In this document: one piece after another, positions 40,953-48,869 of the stretch
Layout of the letters: each line of letters opens with the position of its first letter
How positions within the stretch are numbered: the first letter of the stretch is position 1
Source of the DNA: an uncultured Fibrobacter sp.
GTDB taxonomy: Bacteria; Fibrobacterota; Fibrobacteria; Fibrobacterales; Fibrobacteraceae
Direction: 5' to 3'
Length of the DNA stretch: 64,000 nucleotides
NCBI RefSeq assembly: GCF_900316465.1
Contig: NZ_ONDD01000005.1
Span: 1 to 64,000, forward strand
Notes under the pieces: generated by a model
What the model was told of the DNA's origin: nothing
Database searches by the model: none
Seen by the model: only the letters and a program-made list of their open reading frames with translations
Made by a program: the position numbers and the translations under genes

Positions 40953-43181
40953 TTATTTGGTTGTACGCACCTTGGCCATTGCGCCGTTTGCGCGGTTGCG
41001 AATCAGGCTAATTCCCTGAGCCTTTTCGCTACCCTGAATGGAACCACTCTGCCAGAGTTTGGAAGCTTCAGCCATGTTGCGGGCAGTAAAGCTTGCCACC
41101 TTCTTGCCAGTCAAATCAAACACGTCGAACGTTGCCACCTTGGCCGCATTCAGCTTCACATTGCCAGCAAGACCCGTCGTCGTTTCCGGAGCGTCCTTGC
41201 CTTCGACAAAGTTGATGTAGTCGATATCGAACCAGTCGCCCGTTACCGTCATGCGCAGAATATGTTCGCCAGCCTTCAGAGACACATTGGCCTTCACGCT
41301 TTCAAAGTCATCCCAGCTGGAACCAGAGACTGCGACATCGGCAATCTTGTTGTCATCGATAGACAGCGTGAAGCCGGCAGTAGAATTGTCCGTCGCGACA
41401 GAGGCGTACATGGTGTAATCGCCATCCTTGGCCACCTTCACCGTGTATTCAAGCCATTCGCCAGACTGGTTGTAGCCCACCACGTAACCGGTCGCCTTCT
41501 TGTAAATATCGACGCCGGTACCTTCGCGGTAGCTCGTGCCACCATTTTCAATGCCATGGTCTTCGGAATCATTTTCACTGTAAGACTTGATTTCGCTGCC
41601 GCGGCCGACACCCGGTTCATCGAAGTTTTCGACTTCAATCTTGCCCGGAATTTCCCAAGCCTTGCCGCCAAACGGAGACTGCGGTGTGGGAGGAGTCGAT
41701 CCACTACCTTCAAAGCCCCAGGCCTTAACAGCCATGGTAGAATCCTGAGCGCCCTTGAACACCAAGAACAGTTGCTTTACAATGCCCTTGAGTCCTTCCA
41801 CTTCGCAAGTGGTTTCGGCATAAGTATTCTTGTTGCCGGTATTCTTGAGATTACAAGTTCCAGCGAGCGTACCCGTTGCAGAACCCGTGCGGATTTCAAT
41901 CTTGTTGCCGTCGCCAGCGCTTGCGGCTTCAACCTTGAAGGCCGTCGCTGCAGTACCGAAATCAACACCCGAAACGCGCAGCCAAGATTCCTTGGTCGAA
42001 AGCGGAAGCAGCACATGTTCGGCAGCCTTGCCCTGCACAAAGTTGGAGCGGCTGCGAATGCCCTTCTGCTTGGAGCTCGTGAGAGCCGGATACCAGTCGT
42101 ACGGATCGAAGTTTTCAATCTGTTCCGGGCCTTCGTTGGTGCAAACCACCTGCTTAATCGTACCGTCGGCGTTGTAGAACATTTCGTCTACGGAAACGCT
42201 ACGGTGATAGCCTTCGTTCGGTTTCGGCTGACCGTCATCGGCCGGAATAATTTCCAAGCCATTGTGGCCCTTGGCAATACGGCGATCATGATAGACAACA
42301 TAAGAGTGGCCCTTGAATTCGGCGATACCATGGTGGTTGTTGTTGCCGTTGATGCTACGGCCGTTCATGCTCGGGTCGCCGAGAATGGTGCCCTTCCAGG
42401 TGTAGGGGCCCATCACGTTGTTGGACATACCGTAGTCGATCGTCGGTGCACCCTGCTGCCAGCCGGTACTGTAAGAGAAGTAGTAATTGCCCTTGTGCTT
42501 GTGGATGTAAGAGGCTTCAAGCATCTTGCGGGTCGGCAAGTTGTTCACCTTCACGTGAGAACCGTTACCCACCGGAGCATTTTTCGCATCGTTCAGCTTG
42601 ACGATATCAAAGTTGTCGGTATTCGGACGGCTGTTGCTTTCGCCGCCGCCCCACGTCACGTAGGTGGTTCCATCGTCATCAATAAAGATACCCGGGTCAA
42701 AGCACCACGAAACGCCATCGCAGCCGATAATGCCGCGGCCACCGACAAGTTTATCTTTGCCGTTACCCACGGCGTTCGTCCACGGGCCTTCAATTGCAGG
42801 AGCCTTGATGTAGCCAATGCCGCCGCCACCGCCATCGGGGAACACGATATAGAACGTGCCGTTGTGTACCGCGATGCCAGATGCCCAAATATCGTTAATA
42901 CCGCTCACCTTACGGGCATCGTAAATAATGCCGAAGTCGGTCCAGTTCTGCATATCCCTACTGCGGAATGCATAAAGGGCGTAAATCTTGTAACTGTTAG
43001 AATTGTACGGAGCCGGGTCATCGGAGTCCGTGATGATATAGAAGTACTCATCGTCAGCGGCAGCACCCGGGTCTGCCAGGTAATGGTAAGTAGAAATCGG
43101 GTTGTCGGCAAGGCCGAAAGCCGCCAAGCCCATGACCAAACACGCGGCCTTCTTCAGGCCTTTCACATTCCAAACATCCAT
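40953..43181 (-). CDS. GH43 arabinofuranosidase/xylosidase with two CBM6 modules (copy a)
   Basis: A 742-residue exported enzyme. The signal peptide is followed by a GH43 propeller: base Asp in HYLADPGAAADDEYF, WCFDPGIFIDDDG and the acid Glu in MLEASYIHKHKGNYYF. A first CBM6-like module spans ~350-485 (WLRVSGVDFGTAATAF, CNLKNTGN, AFKGAQDS-like FKGAQDSTMAVKAWGFEG). A second lies at ~505-655 (KIEVENFDEPGVGRG, GYNQSGEWLEYTVKV, WFDIDYINF). The end NGAMAKVRTTK is a basic tail. GH43 enzymes with this build act on arabinoxylan side chains. The next gene upstream is a tandem copy with the same length, differing in the second CBM. Confidence 0.88.
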   Translation of the reverse strand: MDVWNVKGLKKAACLVMGLAAFGLADNPISTYHYLADPGAAADDEYFYIITDSDDPAPYNSNSYKIYALYAFRSRDMQNWTDFGIIYDARKVSGINDIWASGIAVHNGTFYIVFPDGGGGGIGYIKAPAIEGPWTNAVGNGKDKLVGGRGIIGCDGVSWCFDPGIFIDDDGTTYVTWGGGESNSRPNTDNFDIVKLNDAKNAPVGNGSHVKVNNLPTRKMLEASYIHKHKGNYYFSYSTGWQQGAPTIDYGMSNNVMGPYTWKGTILGDPSMNGRSINGNNNHHGIAEFKGHSYVVYHDRRIAKGHNGLEIIPADDGQPKPNEGYHRSVSVDEMFYNADGTIKQVVCTNEGPEQIENFDPYDWYPALTSSKQKGIRSRSNFVQGKAAEHVLLPLSTKESWLRVSGVDFGTAATAFKVEAASAGDGNKIEIRTGSATGTLAGTCNLKNTGNKNTYAETTCEVEGLKGIVKQLFLVFKGAQDSTMAVKAWGFEGSGSTPPTPQSPFGGKAWEIPGKIEVENFDEPGVGRGSEIKSYSENDSEDHGIENGGTSYREGTGVDIYKKATGYVVGYNQSGEWLEYTVKVAKDGDYTMYASVATDNSTAGFTLSIDDNKIADVAVSGSSWDDFESVKANVSLKAGEHILRMTVTGDWFDIDYINFVEGKDAPETTTGLAGNVKLNAAKVATFDVFDLTGKKVASFTARNMAEASKLWQSGSIQGSEKAQGISLIRNRANGAMAKVRTTK

Positions 43182-43242
43182 AAAGGACTCCTATGAAGGT
43201 AAAAACACCACACCTTCTCCCTTAAAACTATCCTCAAAAGCA

Positions 43243-43271
43243 CAAAAAAAAGTGCCCCGGAGGACACTTTT
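43243..43271 (-). terminator. Terminator of GH43 copy b
   Basis: AAAAGTG pairs with CACTTTT around a GC-rich loop, followed by eight T on the minus strand. Confidence 0.8.
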
Positions 43272-43273
43272 CT

Positions 43274-43288
43274 TTGACTTTTTGTCAA
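43274..43288. promoter_or_regulatory. TTGAC-N5-GTCAA palindrome upstream of GH43 copy a
   Basis: TTGAC TTTTT GTCAA, centred ~100 bp before the start at 43181. It sits between the stop of copy b and its terminator. Confidence 0.65.
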
Positions 43289-43306
43289 TGGTTTGTTTAC
43301 AAATCT

Positions 43307-45535
43307 TTACTTCGCGGAGCGAATTTTGGTCACCATGCCGCTGGAGCGGTTACGGAGCAGGTTCACGCCATGGGCCTTTTCAGAACCCTTCACGGAACCG
43401 TCACGCCACATCTTAGTGGCTTCAACCATATTGCGGGCCGTAAAGCTGGCGAGCTTCTTGCCGCTCAGGTCAAACACATCGTACTGGGCCACTTTGGAGG
43501 CGTTCAGCTTGACATCCTGATGGATACCCGTGGTCACTTCGCCAATCGAGAACCAGTCCACATTCACGTTGTCGCCGGTAATCACCAGTCGGACAATGTG
43601 TTCGCCCTTGGTTAGGGTCGCCTTGCCGGCATCGAATTCTTCGTAGACGCTCCAGTCTTCGCCAGTCTGCGGAACCTTCACGGTATCGCCCACAGCCTTG
43701 CCATCGACAAGCAGGCAGAAGCTTGCGCCGTTTTCCATACCGGTAGAAGCCGATGCCTTCAAGGCGTATTCGCCATCTTCTGGAACCACGATCGAGTATT
43801 CCAGCCATTCACCAGCAGCGGTGTAACCAATAGCCTTGCCGGTACCACCGAGCACGATATCGACTCCCAAGTCGGTACGGAATTCGGCATCGCCCTGGTT
43901 TTCGGACTCGTTGTCACTATAGGATTGCGCTTCATCACCGCGGCCCGTGCCCGGAACGTCATAGTTTTCGGCTTCGATCTTGGCCGGAATCGTCACAGCC
44001 TTGTCGCCATAAGGAGTCTGAGGAGTCGGCGGAGTAGAGCCGCTTCCTTCGAAGCCCCAAGCCTTGATTGCCATGGTCGAATCCTGCGAGCCCTTGAACA
44101 CGAGGAACAAGGATTCCACGATACCCTTCAGGCCTTCCACTTCGCACTTGGTTTCAGCAAAGGTAGACTTGTTGCCGGTATTCTTGAGCGTACATGTGCC
44201 CGCCAAGGTACCGCTTGCAGAACCGGTATGGATTTCAATCTTGTTGCCGTCGGCAGTACTTGCTGCCTGCACGGTAAAGCCCGTAGCGGCCGTACCGAAG
44301 TCCACGCCACTCACGCGAATCCAGGATTCCTTCGTGGAAAGCGGGAGCAACAAGTGCTCGGCGACCTTACCCGGAGCCCAGTTGGAGCGACTGCGGATGC
44401 CCTTCTGCTTGGAGCTCGTGAGTGCCGGATACCAGTCGTACGGATCAAAGTTTTCAATCTGCTTCGGACCTTCCTTCGTGAAGGTCAGTTCCTTCATGGT
44501 GCCATCGCCATTGTAATAGAATTCATCGACGCTTACGCTGCGGTGGTATGCGGGCGCCGGATTCGCCTTGCCGTCGTCGGCAGGAATCTTTTCGAGGCCA
44601 TCATAACCGTTCGCGATACGGCGGTCATGGTAGGCAACGTACCAGTGGCCCTTGAATTCGGCAATGCCATGATGGTTGTTGTTGTTCGCGTTAATATTCT
44701 GACCGTTAATGCTCGGGTTGCCCATGAAGATACCCTTGTATTCGTAGGGGCCCATCGGGTTCTTGGACATGCCGTAGGCAATACGCAAGTCAGCCGTACT
44801 GTAAGACAGGTAATAGTTGCCCTTGTACTTATGGATGTAAGAAGCTTCCATCGCCTTCGGGCCGCCAATCTTCAGGTGAGTCTTGGTACTCACGTCAAAG
44901 CCCTTCATGTCCTTGTTGAGCTTGTAGATGTTAAAAATGTCGTTATTGTTGTTGTTCGCCGGGCGGCTATCGCTGCTACCGCCACCGAACGTGAAGTAGC
45001 CCGTACCGTCGTCATCAAAGAAGATTGCCGGGTCAAAGCACCAGCCGATGCCGTCGCAGTCCGAAATACCGCCACCCCAGTTGTTGATGAGCTTCTTGTT
45101 GCCCGAAACGGGGTTCGTCCAGGGGCCGGCAATGCTGTCGGCGCCGATGAGGCCAACGCCGCCACCACCGCCATCGGGGAACACGATGTAAAGCCTGTGA
45201 TCGTTGGGGTTCACCGCAATGCCGGATGCCCAGATATCGCCGATACCGTCCACCTTGCGGGCATCGTAAATGATACCGAAGTCGGTCCAGTTTTTCATGT
45301 CCTTGGTGCGGAAACCGTAGAGGGCCTTGATGTTGTAGCCGTTGGCATTGTACGCAGCCGGGTCGTCGGAGTCGGTGATGACGTAGAAGTACGTATCGTC
45401 GGCAGCGGCACCCGGGTCTGCCAAGTAGTGATAACTCGAAATCGGGTTGTCGGCCAAGCCAAAAGTGGCAAGCCCCGCAACTAAGCAAGCGGCCTTTTTT
45501 AGGCCCTTTAATTCCCATGCTTTTTTATAACCCAT
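43307..45535 (-). CDS. GH43 arabinofuranosidase/xylosidase with two CBM6 modules (copy b)
   Basis: A 742-residue tandem paralogue of copy a. The propeller carries HYLADPGAAADDTYF, WCFDPAIFFDDDG and AMEASYIHKYKGNYYL. The first CBM6-like module matches that of copy a closely (WIRVSGVDFGTAATGF). The second does not: VLGGTGKAIGYTAAGEWLEY and DNVNVDWFSIG match the modules of the GH5 and GH141-like enzymes. So the duplicates differ mainly in what they bind. The tail GMVTKIRSAK is basic. A ribosome site (AAGGAGTCT) precedes the start, and a TTGACA-type palindrome lies ~105 bp upstream. Confidence 0.88.
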   Translation of the reverse strand: MGYKKAWELKGLKKAACLVAGLATFGLADNPISSYHYLADPGAAADDTYFYVITDSDDPAAYNANGYNIKALYGFRTKDMKNWTDFGIIYDARKVDGIGDIWASGIAVNPNDHRLYIVFPDGGGGGVGLIGADSIAGPWTNPVSGNKKLINNWGGGISDCDGIGWCFDPAIFFDDDGTGYFTFGGGSSDSRPANNNNNDIFNIYKLNKDMKGFDVSTKTHLKIGGPKAMEASYIHKYKGNYYLSYSTADLRIAYGMSKNPMGPYEYKGIFMGNPSINGQNINANNNNHHGIAEFKGHWYVAYHDRRIANGYDGLEKIPADDGKANPAPAYHRSVSVDEFYYNGDGTMKELTFTKEGPKQIENFDPYDWYPALTSSKQKGIRSRSNWAPGKVAEHLLLPLSTKESWIRVSGVDFGTAATGFTVQAASTADGNKIEIHTGSASGTLAGTCTLKNTGNKSTFAETKCEVEGLKGIVESLFLVFKGSQDSTMAIKAWGFEGSGSTPPTPQTPYGDKAVTIPAKIEAENYDVPGTGRGDEAQSYSDNESENQGDAEFRTDLGVDIVLGGTGKAIGYTAAGEWLEYSIVVPEDGEYALKASASTGMENGASFCLLVDGKAVGDTVKVPQTGEDWSVYEEFDAGKATLTKGEHIVRLVITGDNVNVDWFSIGEVTTGIHQDVKLNASKVAQYDVFDLSGKKLASFTARNMVEATKMWRDGSVKGSEKAHGVNLLRNRSSGMVTKIRSAK

Positions 45536-45631
45536 ATAGACTCCTTAGAAGGCAAAAAACACAACCAAACCTTCTTTATTCCAAAATTACCCTAAAAAAA
45601 AGCGAAAAAAGCTCACAAAAAGGCTTTTTCT

Positions 45632-45648
45632 ATTGACACATTGTCAAT
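45632..45648. promoter_or_regulatory. Operator-like palindrome upstream of GH43 copy b
   Basis: ATTGACA CAT TGTCAAT, perfect, centred ~105 bp before the start at 45535. Confidence 0.65.
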
Positions 45649-45657
45649 AACTACACA

Positions 45658-45684
45658 AAAAAAGCCCCGCTTTTTGCGGGGTTT
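45658..45684 (-). terminator. Terminator of the lipoprotein gene
   Basis: AACCCCGC pairs with GCGGGGCT (minus strand), followed by seven T. Confidence 0.85.
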
Positions 45685-45707
45685 TGTTCCAAAATTGGGG
45701 TTTTGAA

Positions 45708-47027
45708 TTATTCCATGCCCTTGACGCCGTAAATCACGATGTCGTCGACCCACATTTCGTACGGCACGCCTTCCGTGACACCACCGCCGAAGAAGTTCAG
45801 GTTCGTCACATGTTCCTTGACTTCGTCCCAACCAATGTTGCCGCCGATATTGTGTTCGTCGGGTTCAATCAGGTCTTCCGGAGTCACCACGTAACGCTGC
45901 CAGGCGGTATCGAGCTGCATGTGCACCCAAGCCTTACCGTTTTCGTAACCGGTAGAATCGAGAGCGATCGAATCGAGAAGCACATCGAACGAGACGCTGA
46001 TCCACTGGGAAGAATCGCTGAGACCCGAACGAGCCCAGAACACCACGGAATCAAGTTCACTCATGTCCGTCATTCCGTTCAGATCATGACCCATCAATGC
46101 CCAGTTGGCGTTAGAATCGTTGGTGTACACAAAGTGAGCAGACAATCCCTTACGGCCGTGGACATTCTTCTTGGCATCGAGTTCTGCAGTAGCATACTTG
46201 GATACCGAGGTGTACCAACCGTAAACGCTATCTTCGAAGTTTTCGAAAAGCACCACCGGGTAGACATCTTCCTTGGCAGTCGTGTCAGGAGCAACCACCG
46301 GCTTTTGGCCAATCGTCACTTCCGTCGTCTTGCCAGGTTCAATCTTCGCATTGGTGCTACCGACAGTCATCATGTTGCTGATCGCAGTCGGCTTACCTTC
46401 CATATCAAGAGTCTTGTAAGTATGGAACGAGAATCCGACCAAGGTAAGCAGGCCCTTCGGCAGACTCTTGAATTCGAACTTACCGTCTTCGTCAGTTTCA
46501 ACAAAGTAATCAAGGCCCTTAACACCAACCGTCAAAGAGTTTTCGTTTTCAGGCACGTAGACCTGGCCCGAAACTGCACCAGTCGGTTCAAGCTTAATAG
46601 ACACAGAATCGCGAGACACATCGGTCACCACAACGCGCACAAACGCCTTGGTAGTATCCTGACGTGCTTCCACATTATAAGTACCGGGCTTGAGTCTCTT
46701 GAGGTTCAACCGGCCCTGCTCGTCGGTTTCGAGATTCAAGATACCCAAAGTAGAATCGGAGACGACCACCGGGGATTCACCCTTTTCGTGGTCCTTGACA
46801 AGATCCATATTATTAGCACCCGCCAAGAAATCAACCGGGCGCACCAAGACCTTGGTACGGGCAGCAGGCGAACCATCGCTCTGCTTCACAGCGAGCACCA
46901 CGGCAACCGAGTTCTCCGTCTCAAGCGAAGTACCCGCACTCGGATCAGTGCCGTTGCTGCTGGAACACGCCGCAATGAGCGCTCCCACTGCTGCTGCAAA
47001 ACCTATATGCCACACCCATTTCTTCAT
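45708..47027 (-). CDS. Lipoprotein with regulatory-like and carbohydrate-binding-like domains
   Basis: A 439-residue lipoprotein: the signal peptide ends in the lipobox LIAAC. Two Ig-like/carboxypeptidase-regulatory-like stretches follow (VRPVDFLAG...LKPGTYNVEA, then GAVSGQVYVPE...FKSLPKGLLTL). The C-terminal ~180 residues (VVLFENFEDSVYGWYTSVSK ... MWVDDIVIYG) resemble a CBM11-like or other jelly-roll binding module. Its ATG overlaps the stop of the TIGR02147 gene by 4 bp, so the two are translationally coupled. I infer a sensor or glycan-capture protein paired with that regulator; the pairing of TIGR02147 genes with such lipoproteins is worth testing. Confidence 0.7.
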   Translation of the reverse strand: MKKWVWHIGFAAAVGALIAACSSSNGTDPSAGTSLETENSVAVVLAVKQSDGSPAARTKVLVRPVDFLAGANNMDLVKDHEKGESPVVVSDSTLGILNLETDEQGRLNLKRLKPGTYNVEARQDTTKAFVRVVVTDVSRDSVSIKLEPTGAVSGQVYVPENENSLTVGVKGLDYFVETDEDGKFEFKSLPKGLLTLVGFSFHTYKTLDMEGKPTAISNMMTVGSTNAKIEPGKTTEVTIGQKPVVAPDTTAKEDVYPVVLFENFEDSVYGWYTSVSKYATAELDAKKNVHGRKGLSAHFVYTNDSNANWALMGHDLNGMTDMSELDSVVFWARSGLSDSSQWISVSFDVLLDSIALDSTGYENGKAWVHMQLDTAWQRYVVTPEDLIEPDEHNIGGNIGWDEVKEHVTNLNFFGGGVTEGVPYEMWVDDIVIYGVKGME

Positions 47028-47887
47028 TTGGACTCCCTTTTGTCGCCCTCCACAGAATCAACGGTACGGACACCGCCCTTACGCGCAATCGGATAGAATG
47101 CCATAGAAAGCTGCATTACCCGGTCGGAGTTTTTGGCACTGTCCACCCTCTTCTGGACCAGGCGCCTAAATTCCCTAAGCATATCACCCAAGTCATCGAA
47201 GCAGGACTGGTCCACGGACAATGTAAGAGTAGAAATATTTCTTTCGTCAACGGGGATGTAGTCAAGCGCATCGCTCGCCAAAGAGAGCACTTCTTTCTGA
47301 AAATGGCGGACAGCCTGTTTCTTTTCGGGGCCACCCACAGTCAGGTGGGCATCCGTAACAGCCAATTTACCCGAAGCCATCTTCTTGACCAAGCCGACTT
47401 CCAGCAAGGTATCGATAGCTTCCTGAGCCTGGGCCTCGGTAATCGGGGGGCACAGGTCTCTAGAAATCTGCTTTACGTTAACCACGCCACCGTTCAGTTC
47501 GAGGTAGGCGCGCACGGCCGGAATCCACCAGTTCTGGAGCAGCTTGAGTTCGGCTGCCTGCAGGCTGTGGCGGTCCACATCCCGAAGATCGAGGGCTTTT
47601 GCCATTAGCTCTTCGCGCTTGGCCTTGTCCTTGGTTACTGCTGCGGAGAACAGCAAGTCAAAGTATTCGGCCTCACGACCGGACAGATCAAGGATTTCTT
47701 TCGCGGCAGGGAGTGCATGAGCCGGCAAGTGCTGCTTTTTCTGCAACACGCGATAAAGGTAGCTGGAATCCAACCCCAGCTTGTCCCCCATCATACGGTA
47801 CGAGTAGAAAGGCATTTCGGCCTTCCTACGGTCGTAGTACTCCTTCAAGAAGTCGCGATAATCCGATATGTCAGAAAACGTAACCAT
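47024..47887 (-). CDS. TIGR02147-family (DUF4423) putative transcriptional regulator
   Basis: A 287-residue protein matching the Fibrobacter-rich TIGR02147 family. The N-terminus SDISDYRDFLKEYYDRRKA is followed by an HTH-like segment (YRMMGDKLGLDSSYLYRVLQ) that resembles a phage-repressor HTH. Then come the signature SGREAEYFDLLFSAAVTKD and the DUF4423 body with WWIPAVRAYLEL and DERNISTLTLSVDQ. No signal peptide or membrane segment is visible, so it is cytoplasmic. It sits directly beside the enzyme cluster and is coupled to a lipoprotein. A TGGAC-N5-GTCCA palindrome lies ~85 bp upstream, a variant of the sites before the enzymes, so autoregulation is plausible. Confidence 0.8.
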   Translation of the reverse strand: MVTFSDISDYRDFLKEYYDRRKAEMPFYSYRMMGDKLGLDSSYLYRVLQKKQHLPAHALPAAKEILDLSGREAEYFDLLFSAAVTKDKAKREELMAKALDLRDVDRHSLQAAELKLLQNWWIPAVRAYLELNGGVVNVKQISRDLCPPITEAQAQEAIDTLLEVGLVKKMASGKLAVTDAHLTVGGPEKKQAVRHFQKEVLSLASDALDYIPVDERNISTLTLSVDQSCFDDLGDMLREFRRLVQKRVDSAKNSDRVMQLSMAFYPIARKGGVRTVDSVEGDKRESK

Positions 47888-47964
47888 AATTATTTACCCG
47901 TATATTTACAATAATAAAATAGACTTTGCAGGTAAAGAAACATATACCGAGGGTGAAATTCGCA

Positions 47965-47979
47965 TGGACGTTTTGTCCA
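47965..47979. promoter_or_regulatory. TGGAC-N5-GTCCA palindrome upstream of TIGR02147
   Basis: TGGAC GTTTT GTCCA, perfect, centred ~85 bp before the TIGR02147 start. It shares spacing and most bases with the TTGAC-N5-GTCAA sites. Confidence 0.5.
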
Positions 47980-48093
47980 AGAGCTTCGTGACCATCGCCA
48001 CATGGTGGGGAAATTTTCCCGTTTTTTAGGAATTTCGCCAAAAATCGGGGTTTTCGCCCCAACATTTGCAAACCATTCTCATTTTTACTAAAT

Positions 48094-48112
48094 TTTGCGA
48101 ACGATTCGCAAA
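48094..48112. promoter_or_regulatory. Palindrome at the start of the Fur/Zur gene
   Basis: TTTGCGAA and TTCGCAAA are separated by CGA, just upstream of the chosen GTG start. Position and shape suit an autoregulatory operator of the Fur family, although the sequence is not the E. coli Fur box. Confidence 0.55.
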
Positions 48113-48133
48113 TTCGCGGATCAAGAGGAAAAA

Positions 48134-48526
48134 GTGGAATACAAAACGCAAGCGCGACAAATGATCCTGGATTACATGGCCGAAAATCCCGACCGGATTT
48201 TCAAGGCCTCCGGCATTGCCCAGAACCTGCCCGAAGTTTCACTGAGTACTATATATAGAAACCTCTCCCGAATGGAAAAGGCGGGAGTCGTGCAGATTGT
48301 CGGCGCCGACGACAACAACGAACTGCAATACCGCTACACGGGCCCTGGCCGCTGCGAAGAAAAGATGCACCTCGTGTGCAAGGAATGCGGCAAGTTCTTT
48401 CACCTAGAGGGCCCCGCGCTCAAGGTGTTGCAGCTTTCGGTACAGCGCAGCGGATTCGAACTCGATCAACAGCAATCGGTTTTGCTCGGACGCTGTTCCG
48501 GCTGTTCGCGGAGGCGTCATGATTAA
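48134..48526 (+). CDS. Fur-family regulator, probably Zur
   Basis: About 130 residues. The winged HTH (SGIAQNLPEVSLSTIYRNLSRME) and the dimerisation domain with CKECGKFFHLEG and CSGC, two CxxC pairs for structural zinc, define a Fur-family protein. It opens a zinc-uptake cluster, which favours zinc sensing. The start was placed at the GTG at 48134 because AAGAGG lies 5 nt before it and homologues usually begin near EYKTQARQ. A TTG at 48095 is in frame but would lie in the palindrome. The next gene overlaps its 3' end by 8 bp. Confidence 0.85.
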   Translation: MEYKTQARQMILDYMAENPDRIFKASGIAQNLPEVSLSTIYRNLSRMEKAGVVQIVGADDNNELQYRYTGPGRCEEKMHLVCKECGKFFHLEGPALKVLQLSVQRSGFELDQQQSVLLGRCSGCSRRRHD

Positions 48527-48785
48527 CGCCCTGCTCAACAAATTGCTCGTGGCGTTTGCATCGCTCTACGTGGCCAAGCACATGGAGCACCATTGCCATG
48601 GCGAACACTGCCACGTGTGCCACCATATTCACCGTTGCCTGGAACTGATTTCGGTTTGCATGGAACTGGTGGTAGCACCATTTGAACTTGCGTTACGATT
48701 TTTCTATTTCAAACTAGTTTGCTTTAAGGCCGCGACTTCGCAGCCGACAACTCTTGTTTCACAAAAAGTCCTGCTACTGAATTGA
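48519..48785 (+). CDS. Small His/Cys-rich protein of the zinc cluster
   Basis: An 88-residue protein I cannot name. A stretch HMEHHCHGEHCHVCHHIHRC holds many His and Cys and looks like a metal-binding site. Flanking hydrophobic stretches (ALLNKLLVAFASLYV and LISVCMELVVAPFELALRFF) could be membrane helices. It has a good ribosome site (GGAGG) inside the end of the Fur/Zur gene and overlaps it by 8 bp, so it is co-translated with the regulator. A zinc storage or sensing role is inferred only from context. Confidence 0.6.
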   Translation: MINALLNKLLVAFASLYVAKHMEHHCHGEHCHVCHHIHRCLELISVCMELVVAPFELALRFFYFKLVCFKAATSQPTTLVSQKVLLLN

Positions 48786-48801
48786 TGCGCACCGATTGAA
48801 C

Positions 48802-48816
48802 GCGACATACTGTCGC
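48802..48816. promoter_or_regulatory. Palindrome upstream of znuA
   Basis: GCGACA TAC TGTCGC lies 54 bp before the znuA start. It shares GCGA/TCGC ends with the palindrome at 48094 and could be a second site for the same regulator. Confidence 0.4.
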
Positions 48817-48869
48817 AAGGCATCTTATTCACACGTACAATTTCACGCCAAAATGGCGAAGGACTTTTA

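Noticed and set aside
20453..45648. TTGACA motifs as -35 promoter elements
   Set aside because: They are symmetric palindromes, lie ~90-110 bp upstream of the starts, and lack a -10 at 17 bp, so an operator is the better reading.
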